Shown: positions 1-9,102 of the stretch, piece by piece
Layout of the letters: each line of letters starts with the position of its first letter
Numbering within the stretch: the first letter of the stretch is position 1
Assembly: GCF_003287275.1 (NCBI RefSeq)
Contig: NZ_QEVW01000015.1
Location: forward strand, 124,001-188,000
Length of the DNA: 64,000 bases
Source of the DNA: Paenibacillus taichungensis
Lineage (GTDB): Bacteria; Bacillota; Bacilli; Paenibacillales; Paenibacillaceae
Direction: 5' to 3'
The notes under the pieces: model-generated
The model's database searches: none
What the model was told of the DNA's origin: nothing
Seen by the model: the letters and a program-made list of their open reading frames with translations, nothing else
Program-made: the position numbers and the translations under genes

Positions 1-9
1 TATTTAAAT

Positions 10-717
10 TCAAATACATGACATCCATCGGATGGAGGCATGTGCTTTCCCTTCCAAACATAACGCACCAATATACCCCCTACCCACATCCAGCTCCCGA
101 ATCATATAAGACCGTCCCTCGCGTTCAACCAGATTCATCTGAGCAGAATGTTCATCCACCGTATTTAACGTTCTCCATTGTCCGCACAGAGCTTGACCAG
201 AGGCTTTGATCCAGGCTTCCTTGCGTGTAAGTATCTCCCACAACAGACGGGAACGCTCATGCCCTTTCCACACGCCATTCAGAATATAATCCTGCTCTTT
301 CACGGTCAAAAATCGGTTGATGATGGCTTGCTGCCGCAGCAAAGGCCGCATCCATTCAATGTCTATGCCAAGCTCGACACTACTGGACGTAACTGCCAGA
401 ACACACAGACCTTTCGTATGCGATAGACTGAACCGGGGCCCGCCCTGTACATATGGCTTTCCAGAGCTACCATAATTGAATTGAATATCTCGTGCTTGCA
501 GCTGCATGTAGTGAGCCAGTACCATTCGCAGGAAAAGCCTTGAAGTCATCCAGCCATGAGCCTCAAGCAAGGAGGACTTCCCGATTCTGGACATCCGCTG
601 CTGTTCCTCTGGAGTAAGTGTAGCTTGAGCGATAGTTGCAGCTGACTGCATCTGATCCTCGCTTATGGGAAGAGCTTGCTTCCAGAGATGGATCTCCGTT
701 TTTCCGCCATCCAGCAT
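10..717 (-). CDS. 4'-phosphopantetheinyl transferase, Sfp type
   Basis: This enzyme transfers the phosphopantetheine arm of coenzyme A to a serine of carrier proteins. At 235 residues it has the usual Sfp-family length. It carries the magnesium/CoA motif GIDIE at residues 117-121 and the second motif W160-E161...KEAWIK at 166-171, and a typical SLSH segment lies at 97-100. A GGAGGG site sits 8 bases before the ATG. It is the last gene of the minus-strand biosynthetic operon, so its natural client is probably the ACP at 11700-11969. It could also serve as a housekeeping or NRPS-type PPTase; the family alone does not separate these roles. Confidence 0.9.
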   Translation of the reverse strand: MLDGGKTEIHLWKQALPISEDQMQSAATIAQATLTPEEQQRMSRIGKSSLLEAHGWMTSRLFLRMVLAHYMQLQARDIQFNYGSSGKPYVQGGPRFSLSHTKGLCVLAVTSSSVELGIDIEWMRPLLRQQAIINRFLTVKEQDYILNGVWKGHERSRLLWEILTRKEAWIKASGQALCGQWRTLNTVDEHSAQMNLVEREGRSYMIRELDVGRGYIGALCLEGKAHASIRWMSCI

Positions 718-827
718 CAGTCTGTCCCTCCTGCACCTTCATACTCCTACGTGAGACGAAAATGTTGTCCTCTGTAACACCAAAAATCATCTAATTTATC
801 TTGAATTATCATCTGCCCACTTTACGG

Positions 828-2051
828 TTAGCGTAAAACAACCATTCGCAAATGAGCAAGTGTTACCACTTTTCTCAAACCCCTTATAATCTCTTCCTCT
901 GTCAATTCAGATACATACGTACCGATCTGCATATAGTCCAGTCCTATCACTTTATGCTCCGAAACATTCATGCATCGCTGTTTAAGCGAATCCATATCTG
1001 TATAATACCGACTTAGCCATGTCAATCGTGCAACCTCCAGATTGTTCAGGGATATGACACTGTCCTGAATACGATCACACTGCTCCTCAATACGGGTATA
1101 CAATGAACCCGGGTCTGTTGAATAACCGCAAGTATTCGAGAACGCAAATTCCTGGCGGTAGTAATGATCCCAGGTCGTTCCTTTACCGAGCAGACCCAAT
1201 TGGACGCATTCCGCATGAAAATCGGACGTTTCACCCAGAAGTGCTTCGATCCCGAGCATACAGGCGATCTGATCCTTTAATTCCATCCCACTCTCAGCCC
1301 GGAATCCAAATCTCACAAGAGACAGGGGCAGCCCGCATTCAAGTTCCAGATAACGTTCACTGGACTCCTTACCCCTCCCATCCAACGAAGCAGCACCAGG
1401 TAGAGAAGCTGACCCGTGCTCGCTCACCGGATATTGTTTCAATATTTCGATAACGGCCTCCGGTTCCACTGGACCTGCCACAGACACCGCCATGTTTCCC
1501 GTGGAGTAATAATGGTTGTAAGCAATATTCAGATCATCCGGCGTCATTAGACACAGACTGTCCGGTGTACCAGCAACATCCGATGTTATGGGGTGAGTAT
1601 TCCCATACATCATGCGAGTCAGCTGCTGCAAAGCTCGCCAGGACGGCTGATCTTCATACATGGACAGCTCCTGATGGATGGCCGCTCGTTCCTTTTCAAT
1701 ATGTATCGGGGTAAAACACGGCGTCGCCAGCATCCTCATAAATAGCTCCATACTTTGCTTAACCTGGCCTGTGCAGGCTATCTGATATGTTGTTACATCA
1801 TAACGTGTCAATGCGGACGTTGAAGCCCCAAGAGCATGAAATAGCGACTTTACAGGTTGCTCATCCGGATTGTAGAACATCATGTGTTCAAGAAAATGTG
1901 CCCTCCCGGGCAGTGCGGTATCTTGGATCGATCCATAAGATACGGACCAAGATACAAAGGTATGTTGGAAATCAGGCTCAGGGAAGATGCTGACGTTGAG
2001 ACCATTGGACAAGCGCCGCTGGATGGGCGCGACATTCACAGCAAAATTCAT
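828..2051 (-). CDS. M16 family zinc metallopeptidase, catalytic subunit
   Basis: This is a 407-residue protein of the insulinase/processing-peptidase family. The inverted zinc motif HxxEH is present as H52-F-L-E55-H56, and a distal glutamate candidate lies in HQEL (E128), about 72 residues further on, as the family requires. M16 enzymes in peptide-antibiotic loci (for example AlbE/AlbF of subtilosin and PqqF of PQQ) trim leader or precursor peptides. It lies 16 bases after a second M16-like gene that lacks the zinc motif, so the two probably form one two-subunit peptidase. In this operon the likely substrate is the repeat peptide encoded at 15716-15997; that link is inference. No signal peptide is visible, so it probably acts in the cytoplasm. 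Confidence 0.85.
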   Translation of the reverse strand: MNFAVNVAPIQRRLSNGLNVSIFPEPDFQHTFVSWSVSYGSIQDTALPGRAHFLEHMMFYNPDEQPVKSLFHALGASTSALTRYDVTTYQIACTGQVKQSMELFMRMLATPCFTPIHIEKERAAIHQELSMYEDQPSWRALQQLTRMMYGNTHPITSDVAGTPDSLCLMTPDDLNIAYNHYYSTGNMAVSVAGPVEPEAVIEILKQYPVSEHGSASLPGAASLDGRGKESSERYLELECGLPLSLVRFGFRAESGMELKDQIACMLGIEALLGETSDFHAECVQLGLLGKGTTWDHYYRQEFAFSNTCGYSTDPGSLYTRIEEQCDRIQDSVISLNNLEVARLTWLSRYYTDMDSLKQRCMNVSEHKVIGLDYMQIGTYVSELTEEEIIRGLRKVVTLAHLRMVVLR

Positions 2052-2067
2052 GATTCTCCTCCTACAG

Positions 2068-3366
2068 CTATGCTGAATATTCGCTATCGGGATACAAAAT
2101 CCAAGTCACTGCTTTTTTCAATCCGGAAGCTACTTCTGCCACTTGTTCGGAGGTCACGGCCCTTATAGCGTCCAGAAATTGCGGGGTGGTCATCTGGACC
2201 CGATTGAGCAGCCGATCGATATGGAGGGTTATTACCTGCTCAGGCAGATCGTAACCCACCTGCACATAATGCATGACATTCTGAATGGCTCTGTGAAGCT
2301 CTTGGTCCCGGATATCTCCATTGCATAATTTCAACCATTCCTCATCTATCGCTTCAAGAACCTCTGCTGCATATCCGCTGCTTGTCCCCGTTGTCACATG
2401 AAGCGTTCCACGATAATCGTCCAGCGTGCTGTAGATCTGGTATACCCATTGCTTTTGTTCGCGAAGTCCATACTGGAGTCTCGAGGCAGGCGTGGCGCCA
2501 AACAGCGAATGAAAAAGGAACAAGGCAGGATAGTTGGAGGCCCCGTAATCCACTCCGGTCGCAAAGGCCACATTAATTTTGCATTGCTGAACATCCATCA
2601 GCTCCATCATCAGCTCGCCTTCTTCCCGCCGCACAGCAGACTGATAGTTCCGTGTCACGATTGCAGTCCGTTTGTCATCCATTCCCCCCGCTGCTTCAGT
2701 TAATGTCCGAAAAGCAGACAGGACAAGTGCTATCATGGGATCAGGTTCGAAATCGCCGATAACATGAATATGGATTGGACAACGGAGCACCTCTCTATAC
2801 CATTTCAGCAGTTCACCCTCTTGCACACAATGCCCTATCTTCTCAAGCTCGGATGCTCTGCCTCGTTCAGCATATCCCAGCCATTCCAGACAGCGCCCCC
2901 GCACCACCTTGTCCCATTCAGAGACATCGTAACCAGCGTGATTCTCTGCCCATTTGATCTCTTCCTGTACCTGCACCTCATCAAAATCAAAATCATCACT
3001 GGACACCGGCCACAGCATTAGCTCCTCAAGTAACTCCAGCGCTTCCTTCGTTCGCTCCTCTGGTAGGGGCAGTACTTCCCCAGGAGTACGCAAACGAATG
3101 GATGCAAGCTGGGCGTCCCCCTTGTACTCGAAATTGTACCCAGGCTCGTCCGCATAAAGGGTCCATAGATGCCGCCACGGGTGTGCCTCGTCCAACGGAT
3201 TCTGAAATTGGTTGAGCAGTAAACGAACAATGACCATAAACACTGCTGCCGGAATTCTCTCTTGCTCGTTAACGATACTGAGCTGGATGTACCGACTTGC
3301 ATATTGGCGTGTTGACATCACGTGAACCGACAGCTGATTGCGCTGCTCCGTAATAAATGACCTCAT
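2068..3366 (-). CDS. M16-like peptidase subunit lacking the zinc motif
   Basis: A 432-residue protein with M16-type organisation, recognisable from segments such as LFLFHSLFG and REQKQWVYQIYS, which match the C-terminal M16 domain. No HxxEH motif is present in the N-terminal part, so it cannot bind the catalytic zinc in the usual way. Non-catalytic partners of this kind (alpha subunits) bind substrate and pair with an active subunit. The active partner is the next gene downstream (828-2051). The gene starts 23 bases after the acyltransferase gene and is part of the same operon. It is probably the substrate-holding half of the precursor-processing peptidase. Confidence 0.75.
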   Translation of the reverse strand: MRSFITEQRNQLSVHVMSTRQYASRYIQLSIVNEQERIPAAVFMVIVRLLLNQFQNPLDEAHPWRHLWTLYADEPGYNFEYKGDAQLASIRLRTPGEVLPLPEERTKEALELLEELMLWPVSSDDFDFDEVQVQEEIKWAENHAGYDVSEWDKVVRGRCLEWLGYAERGRASELEKIGHCVQEGELLKWYREVLRCPIHIHVIGDFEPDPMIALVLSAFRTLTEAAGGMDDKRTAIVTRNYQSAVRREEGELMMELMDVQQCKINVAFATGVDYGASNYPALFLFHSLFGATPASRLQYGLREQKQWVYQIYSTLDDYRGTLHVTTGTSSGYAAEVLEAIDEEWLKLCNGDIRDQELHRAIQNVMHYVQVGYDLPEQVITLHIDRLLNRVQMTTPQFLDAIRAVTSEQVAEVASGLKKAVTWILYPDSEYSA

Positions 3367-3389
3367 CCTGCTCCCCCCTTATAAGGCGG

Positions 3390-4370
3390 TTAACCCAAAT
3401 TGTAAATCATGCCACTCTCGGTGTTCAGTCCAAGCTGACCGAATCCATCCAGTGGCCTGGAGAACCAGTCCAACCGATTCTCGCCTTCATCCAAGCGAAT
3501 GGGAATCTCGTCCTCTTTCCAGTGAATAACCTGCTGATGGTGTCGGTCCCAAAATCTCCAGAGTGCAGGCTGCCTCCACAGCTGAGCACGAAACGGCTCA
3601 TATACACGTTCTGCCGATACCTGAATGTCCTCTTCCAATGTGAAAGGAGGCAGAAAAACAATTTTCGAACGAAAATCCTCAGTCAACGTCATGAAATAGG
3701 GACATACAGGCTTGCGAGCCCTCGCTAAAATGCGAAATATACCGCTCCTCGTCCGAATCCGTGAACTAAGAAAAGGAAGTTCTACTGCACGGTTATCCGT
3801 ATTGAATCCGGTCTGTCCATCCACAAAAAGATTAAATGAACCTCCCTTCCGCAAATGGGAATATAATCGGATGCCAATCATTTCGTCCTCTGCATTAAGC
3901 AATTCTGCTCCTGCATATTGCCGGATGGAATTCCAGGCCTCCAGCTTCTGCTCCTGCTTCACAGTCCCTTGCTCAGCCACCAGATAAAAGGGGAGTTTGG
4001 CATTAACATGTCCCGCTCGAATCTCTTGTCCAATTGTAATCATATTGTGTCTGACAAAACCGTAGTGCCAGGTCAGCAAAGCTCCGCCTTCCTTAAGCGT
4101 GGCCCTTAGATGCTCGCGTCCCTCAACCTCATCCCACTCCATAAAGGAAAACGGGCTTTTTTTGTGTTCATCAATCGTACGCAAAAATGCCAGATAATCC
4201 ATCCAGATCGACTCAGGAGACATTGCCGGCTGAAGAGGTGCAAGCTCCTTAACAATATTCATCAACGCATAAAAGTAGCCGAGTTGAATGCCGGCTGTTC
4301 TTTCCTTGGAGAGCTGATCCTGTACCAGTTCCCGGTGAAACGTATATAATGATCGGAAATCCTTCATCAT
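3390..4370 (-). CDS. LpxL/HtrB-like acyltransferase (distant)
   Basis: A 326-residue protein that I recognise only distantly. The segment LLTWHYGFVRHN (about residues 97-108) resembles the HxxxxD/E-type entry motif of LpxL/HtrB lysophospholipid acyltransferases. The later block NLFVDGQTG, followed by PVCPYFMTL and IVFLPPF, matches the order seen in that family. Lipid A acylation makes no sense in a Gram-positive, so the role must differ. The start overlaps the end of the ureohydrolase gene by 4 bases (ATGA), so the two are translationally coupled. In this operon it could move an acyl chain from the ACP to a peptide or amine; that is inference. It could alternatively be a lineage-specific protein of other function. 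Confidence 0.5.
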   Translation of the reverse strand: MMKDFRSLYTFHRELVQDQLSKERTAGIQLGYFYALMNIVKELAPLQPAMSPESIWMDYLAFLRTIDEHKKSPFSFMEWDEVEGREHLRATLKEGGALLTWHYGFVRHNMITIGQEIRAGHVNAKLPFYLVAEQGTVKQEQKLEAWNSIRQYAGAELLNAEDEMIGIRLYSHLRKGGSFNLFVDGQTGFNTDNRAVELPFLSSRIRTRSGIFRILARARKPVCPYFMTLTEDFRSKIVFLPPFTLEEDIQVSAERVYEPFRAQLWRQPALWRFWDRHHQQVIHWKEDEIPIRLDEGENRLDWFSRPLDGFGQLGLNTESGMIYNLG

Positions 4371-5548
4371 CGCGTCTCCTTTGTGCCCTTTTTCAGAAAT
4401 GCTCCAGTTCCCGACAGTATACTTTCCCTAAGTGCATCCCTGTTGATAGTCGAAGCAAACTGGCGACGATTCCGGTCCATGCCGTCCAGCATATAAGCCA
4501 GCATGCGAAGCGCCAGCTCGTATTGTCCAGGAATGTTTCGGTCTGATGACACACCCTGCCCTTCAACCATATCCATACCGAGATAAGGAAGCGGGGCATC
4601 CAGCGCTGCAATAACGCAGTTCCGAATGTTCTGCCAGGTCGGTCCTCCGCCAATGGGAAAATCAACATAAGGAAAGCTCCCAGGATCAAGACAATCCAGA
4701 TCAAAAGTCAGATAAGCCGAATCGATATCGTACCTCTCCCGAACCTCATTCAGAACGGTGCCCACCTTCTCTGGTGTCATTTGCTCCGCTGATATTTGTC
4801 TCAAGCCCGGATGCTTGTACATTTGATCCGCTGAGCGAAGACCGCGCAGGCCGATCTGCACAACAGCCTCAACAGTCCCATCTTCCAACAGATGCCTTAC
4901 GAAATTGGAGTGACTGGGGTGCTCCTGATGAATGGCATCTATGCCGCAATCATGATGGGCATCGAACTGAACCAGCATCCTGCGACTCCCTTTGGCCTTT
5001 GGCATCTGTTGAAGCACGCCCTGTGTAATTGAATGATCGCCACCCAAGCAACAGAGCAATGCCTGATGTTCTCTGGCATGCTCCAGAGCAGATGTAATTC
5101 CTCTTGAATAGGGCAGTTCTGCATGATTATCCGCTTCGTCCATGAGGCAAGAACCCCAATCCTGCATAACCACGTCTTCAAGCAACCGCGTTCCATTGCC
5201 AATATCATATAATCCCGAATTCCCTGTTTCTTTTAATGACGGATACAACACTTTTTTATACGATTCCTCACGCAACACTTGCACAAATCCGGATACAGAG
5301 GAATTCTTCAGGCTTGTTCCACCGGAATAGGGAATGCCCAAGATACAGAGCTTGGGTGCCTGTTCTTTAAGTGGCTCATACAAAAAAAAGGGAACCTCCG
5401 GGGGTTCAACTCCCGGCAAATCCGGAGGGAAACGCGGCTCCAGCGTGTGCTCAGGCTCAAGTTCATAGAACTGACCGAACGTTTCATCCGCAGCGATCCA
5501 TGTATCTCCGATACGACGCACGAGATAAGCAGGCTCGGAATGTTTCAT
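4367..5548 (-). CDS. arginase/agmatinase-family ureohydrolase
   Basis: This belongs to the manganese ureohydrolases, which hydrolyse guanidino groups and release urea (arginase, agmatinase, guanidinobutyrase) or formamide (formiminoglutamase). All metal-binding blocks are intact: GGDHS at 169-173, DAHHD at 196-200 and FDLDCLDP at 282-289. It is 393 residues long, with about 65 extra N-terminal residues before the typical fold. It is coupled to the acyltransferase gene by a 4-base overlap. Its place in an operon led by an arginine-rich repeat peptide is striking, because peptide arginases convert Arg to Orn in some RiPPs. Alternatively it may trim a guanidino-acyl intermediate. The substrate cannot be read from the sequence. 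Confidence 0.85.
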   Translation of the reverse strand: MKHSEPAYLVRRIGDTWIAADETFGQFYELEPEHTLEPRFPPDLPGVEPPEVPFFLYEPLKEQAPKLCILGIPYSGGTSLKNSSVSGFVQVLREESYKKVLYPSLKETGNSGLYDIGNGTRLLEDVVMQDWGSCLMDEADNHAELPYSRGITSALEHAREHQALLCCLGGDHSITQGVLQQMPKAKGSRRMLVQFDAHHDCGIDAIHQEHPSHSNFVRHLLEDGTVEAVVQIGLRGLRSADQMYKHPGLRQISAEQMTPEKVGTVLNEVRERYDIDSAYLTFDLDCLDPGSFPYVDFPIGGGPTWQNIRNCVIAALDAPLPYLGMDMVEGQGVSSDRNIPGQYELALRMLAYMLDGMDRNRRQFASTINRDALRESILSGTGAFLKKGTKETR

Positions 5549-5575
5549 GCAAGATCCTCCTGTACTTAGTTAGAG

Positions 5576-6961
5576 TCAAATCTGTGTGGAATATCCCTGA
5601 TTGGTAAGAGTGGATTCTTCCTCTGTTATTCCTGACTCGTATGCGGACGGCTCTACATAATCCCGCCTTAACCTCCTCATGAAAGGCAGGAAGAAAGAAA
5701 TGCCTATGACGTTCATACCAGCAATAACGCCATAGAAATAGATAACCTGATTAAACAGGCGAGTCATTCCCCATCCCAATAAAATAATTAACAGGAAGTA
5801 TACTGCATTAAGGAACAAGGCCTGATACCCGCGCCCGCTCTGTTCCATCGTAAGCAGCGTGGTCATCATGGGGCCCATGCCAATATAGGAAAGAGCAACT
5901 ACAGAGAGATAACGTGCGGCTTCCGCACGAGATGCCGCGTCTTCAATCAGGAATGCAGTAAGCGGTTCTCTCCAGACCCAGATTACAATAGCAATAATTG
6001 CGTAGAGAGCGAAAGATTGCAGCAGACCTTGTCGATAACTTGCGTAGGCCCTTGGTCGATGAGGCGACTGCAAGTTGTGATTGATCATGATGCCGATAGC
6101 AGAACCAATCACAATGCCCGGTAGAATCGCCATCGTCTGAATTCGATAACCGACGCCAAAACCGGCAACGGTACCTTCACCAAAGTGGCTGACGATTTTG
6201 TTAAAGAAAAAGGTGCTCAGAAAAATCATGCAGTATGAGATGAAAACGGGAATTCCTACATGTCTGAGGGCAACAAAATGTTTCTTTGCAAAAGCAAAGT
6301 GTTCCATAAGGAATTCTTTGCGAACGAAAAGAATAATCAGGGAGATGAGCAAAGATAATGTCGATGAGATCATGTTGGCATACACGATCCCCTTCAGATC
6401 CAGCCCGAACATTGATACAAAAACATACACAAGAGAAATGTTCAGCACAGCCATGCCCACCGAGTTCCACGAAGCGGCTTGCGCCCGGCCCAGACCCCGA
6501 AGCGCCGCACCACTTACTGCTGCCAGAACAGCCGGAACACCGGCGATCATCATGCCTCCAACGTACAGCGTAAACATGGGAGCAATATCGGCAGGTACGG
6601 CATAAAACCATGTCAGCGCGGGAGTCAGCAGCATTACAATGCCGCCTGTTAGGATAGCAAGCAGCGCTGCACTTCCCATCATATGGACAAATAACTGTGT
6701 AAACACCCGTGAACCCCCGGCACGACTGCGAGCCACCGCCACCTGAACCGAGAGCTGCATCGCTTCAATGATCGCAATCATAACGAAGGAGACCGGGATG
6801 TACAGCGAGAGGACATATAGAACGCTCTGGCTCGTATGTCCCATGAAAAATACGTTAGCCAGTTGCGTAATTACATTGACCAATGAAGCAAGCAGCATCG
6901 GGACAGCTGTTCGCAACAGCAATCGCTGGATCGAACCGACCGTATAATTGATCCCTTGCAT
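5576..6961 (-). CDS. MATE family efflux transporter
   Basis: A 461-residue polytopic membrane protein with about twelve hydrophobic segments in two halves, as in MATE multidrug/sodium (or proton) antiporters. It opens with RLLLRTAVPMLLASLVNV and carries the repeated second-half pattern around GIPVFISYC. The start overlaps nothing and lies 19 bases after the preceding KAS-like gene, so it is co-transcribed. Within this operon it is the obvious exporter for the final product and the likely self-protection function. Exporters of MATE type occur in several natural-product clusters; the cargo here is inferred only from context. Confidence 0.92.
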   Translation of the reverse strand: MQGINYTVGSIQRLLLRTAVPMLLASLVNVITQLANVFFMGHTSQSVLYVLSLYIPVSFVMIAIIEAMQLSVQVAVARSRAGGSRVFTQLFVHMMGSAALLAILTGGIVMLLTPALTWFYAVPADIAPMFTLYVGGMMIAGVPAVLAAVSGAALRGLGRAQAASWNSVGMAVLNISLVYVFVSMFGLDLKGIVYANMISSTLSLLISLIILFVRKEFLMEHFAFAKKHFVALRHVGIPVFISYCMIFLSTFFFNKIVSHFGEGTVAGFGVGYRIQTMAILPGIVIGSAIGIMINHNLQSPHRPRAYASYRQGLLQSFALYAIIAIVIWVWREPLTAFLIEDAASRAEAARYLSVVALSYIGMGPMMTTLLTMEQSGRGYQALFLNAVYFLLIILLGWGMTRLFNQVIYFYGVIAGMNVIGISFFLPFMRRLRRDYVEPSAYESGITEEESTLTNQGYSTQI

Positions 6962-6980
6962 GGTGACTCACCTCCACAAT

Positions 6981-7949
6981 TCATGTTGTCTTGATTTCCT
7001 GATTCATCGCAAGACTGCTTAGCAATGGCAGATGGATCACGTGTACACAGCAAGCGGATATCATGCGGTCCCCATCCCACGAAATCATCACTACCCGTTC
7101 TTTCGGCCTGATAATTCCTCGCTGCAGTTTTTCTGCTAGTTGAATCCACACATCCCCGCTCTGATAATCCGCATATGGTACGCATACGGTCTTGTCAGGA
7201 CCTATATGCAAAATGGAATTGTCGCTTATGTGAAGTCCCAGCCTTGACTGAAGGATCATATGATCCGCTGTGCAACCATCCATCAGTTCACGGATAATAT
7301 CCTGTACCTGGGAGGCAAAAGAGTCGGCTTCGTCCGACTGTACGATCCTTTTGCCGACATAGCGTACTTGCAATGCGCCTTGATTGGTGCACGCCTGAAG
7401 GGCAACTGCCATATCGGCCGTATCGCCACGCTCCTTGGTTTTCAGTCCATATCCGGCCTGACCATCGTCATGGAATACCCGCTGTTCCACCAATACAATG
7501 GCAGCACGCTCCCTCTGGCGTAGGCTCCACTGAGCCGCCTGGATGGCTTCCGTACCGGCCAGCGCACCCATATGTGATAACCCAAGCGGATAATCAACGT
7601 GCCATGCAGCCATTTCAAGCATACGGGCAAGTGGTGCATTCAGAGCATGACGTTCAGGGCAAGTCTGTGCGAAAATCAGCCAGTCCCAGTGCGCCTCATT
7701 AGATAACCGTTCCATCACCATGAGCGCAAGATCACCAGCAGTCAGACGTTTCCCATCTGCCATGAGCGAACGGGTCAGCGTTCCCACACGACCATAATAA
7801 TGATCTTCCATATATATGTGTGGGGATACATAAAAATAATCATCCGGTGTTGGCCAGTCGAGGGTATACAGATGATCCTCCGCGGTTAACCAGCAGATAT
7901 GATCCACGTAAATAGGATCGAGGGCAGCATTGTGAAATGGTTCAGGCAT
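6981..7949 (-). CDS. KAS III-like thiolase-fold protein without catalytic Cys (second copy)
   Basis: A 322-residue protein when started at the ATG at 7949, which overlaps the acyl-CoA dehydrogenase stop by 8 bases and follows a GGGAAG site; a longer reading frame to 8036 only runs back into that gene. The fold resembles FabH-type synthases: GLSHMGALAGTEAIQ sits where active enzymes carry the N-C-A-S/G segment, but there is no cysteine. The usual His-Asn motif is also absent (QSRLG at that place). It is therefore probably a structural or gating partner of one of the two active ketosynthases, like the non-catalytic subunit of PqsBC or a chain-length factor. Identification rests on fold-level similarity and context. 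Confidence 0.55.
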   Translation of the reverse strand: MPEPFHNAALDPIYVDHICWLTAEDHLYTLDWPTPDDYFYVSPHIYMEDHYYGRVGTLTRSLMADGKRLTAGDLALMVMERLSNEAHWDWLIFAQTCPERHALNAPLARMLEMAAWHVDYPLGLSHMGALAGTEAIQAAQWSLRQRERAAIVLVEQRVFHDDGQAGYGLKTKERGDTADMAVALQACTNQGALQVRYVGKRIVQSDEADSFASQVQDIIRELMDGCTADHMILQSRLGLHISDNSILHIGPDKTVCVPYADYQSGDVWIQLAEKLQRGIIRPKERVVMISWDGDRMISACCVHVIHLPLLSSLAMNQEIKTT

Positions 7950-9102
7950 GCTGCATCTTCCCGTTGGCATAGGCTTGGAACACATTGATTTTCTGAATGG
8001 ACGTTGTACCTTCCATAAACTCGAAGGCTCTGGCATCGCGATACCATTTGTTCAACAAGGGATGTTCCATCATGGAGCCAGGACCCATCATGTCCAATGC
8101 CAATTCCGTCGCTTCCTCAGCCAGCGCAGCCGCGCGAATTTTACTAAGGGAAGCAAGGTACCCTTTTTGGGCATCATGATCAATCTCTGCTGCAGCATTA
8201 CGAATCATGCTACGAAGCGAATGCAGCCGCATCTCCATTCTCTCCAGCTCCATCTTCTCCCGCTCTTTGAAAATGGATCTGTGCTCCAGTACGTAATCAT
8301 ACGCAGCCTGTGCAACACCGAGCGCCAATGCTGCTACGCTTGGGCGCATGCGATGAAATGTACGCAGTGCCCCCCATAACCCCCGCTTGGTAGGACTAAG
8401 ATGACGGCCGATAATATCCTTCTCTTCCAGCGGGAAACCTTCAAACTTCAAATGACTGATCTGGAGCGCGCAGAGTCCCATCGTATCCAGTGGGGTCGCC
8501 GTAAAGCCTTTCATTGAGGGATCGACAAGCGCGATCTGAATGCCGAGAGGTGTCCGGTTGGTCTGGGCAAACACTAGGCCGACACGTGCACGGCTTCCAT
8601 TCCCAATATAGATTTTATGACCGTTCAGCTCGATCCCCCCGCCAGGCTGACGTGTGATACGTGTACCAATATCCGTGGCATCGGAGCCCTTCTCCGGCTC
8701 CGACATGGCAAAAAAGGCCCATGACGCGCCCTTCATAAAATGGCTATAAAAACGTTCCTTTTGCTCCTCATCGGCAAGATCCATCATGACGATGCTGGAC
8801 ATTGATGGACCCGGGCCGCCAAGAAAAGCTCCAGCATCTCCTGCTGCCAACTTCTCAATCGTGATCACCCTCTCCAAGGAGGAGAGTCCGTAATATCGTT
8901 CATTGCCTATGGTTACGATCGGTTGACCACCATACTCCGGTGGAATCATCATATGATTGATGGCCTGCATGGAAGGCATATGCAAAAATTCATGAATTCG
9001 TTCAGGCTCACGATCGATTACAAGACCGATTTCGCGCAGCTCGGCAGCGAACTCTTTCATGACATGCTCAAAGACTGCAATGGTTGACGGTGTGATCATC
9101 AA
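7942..9102 (-). CDS. acyl-CoA (acyl-ACP) dehydrogenase family flavoprotein
   Basis: A full-length (386-residue) member of the acyl-CoA dehydrogenase family, which introduces a 2,3-double bond into an acyl thioester using FAD. Visible family marks are the FAD-binding region WAFFAMSEPEKGSDATDIGT, the substrate segment NGHKIYIGNGSRA, and the C-terminal EGTTSIQ block that supplies the catalytic glutamate in medium-chain enzymes. It overlaps the shorter dehydrogenase-like gene by 4 bases (9099-9102) and the KAS-like gene by 8 bases. In natural-product pathways these enzymes often act on carrier-protein-bound chains, so ACP 11700-11969 may carry its substrate. Confidence 0.88.
   Translation of the reverse strand: MMITPSTIAVFEHVMKEFAAELREIGLVIDREPERIHEFLHMPSMQAINHMMIPPEYGGQPIVTIGNERYYGLSSLERVITIEKLAAGDAGAFLGGPGPSMSSIVMMDLADEEQKERFYSHFMKGASWAFFAMSEPEKGSDATDIGTRITRQPGGGIELNGHKIYIGNGSRARVGLVFAQTNRTPLGIQIALVDPSMKGFTATPLDTMGLCALQISHLKFEGFPLEEKDIIGRHLSPTKRGLWGALRTFHRMRPSVAALALGVAQAAYDYVLEHRSIFKEREKMELERMEMRLHSLRSMIRNAAAEIDHDAQKGYLASLSKIRAAALAEEATELALDMMGPGSMMEHPLLNKWYRDARAFEFMEGTTSIQKINVFQAYANGKMQHA

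Noticed and set aside
7950..8036. Longer start of the second Cys-less KAS-like gene
   Set aside because: It lies inside the upstream dehydrogenase gene in another frame; ATG 7949 has a ribosome site and an overlapping stop.
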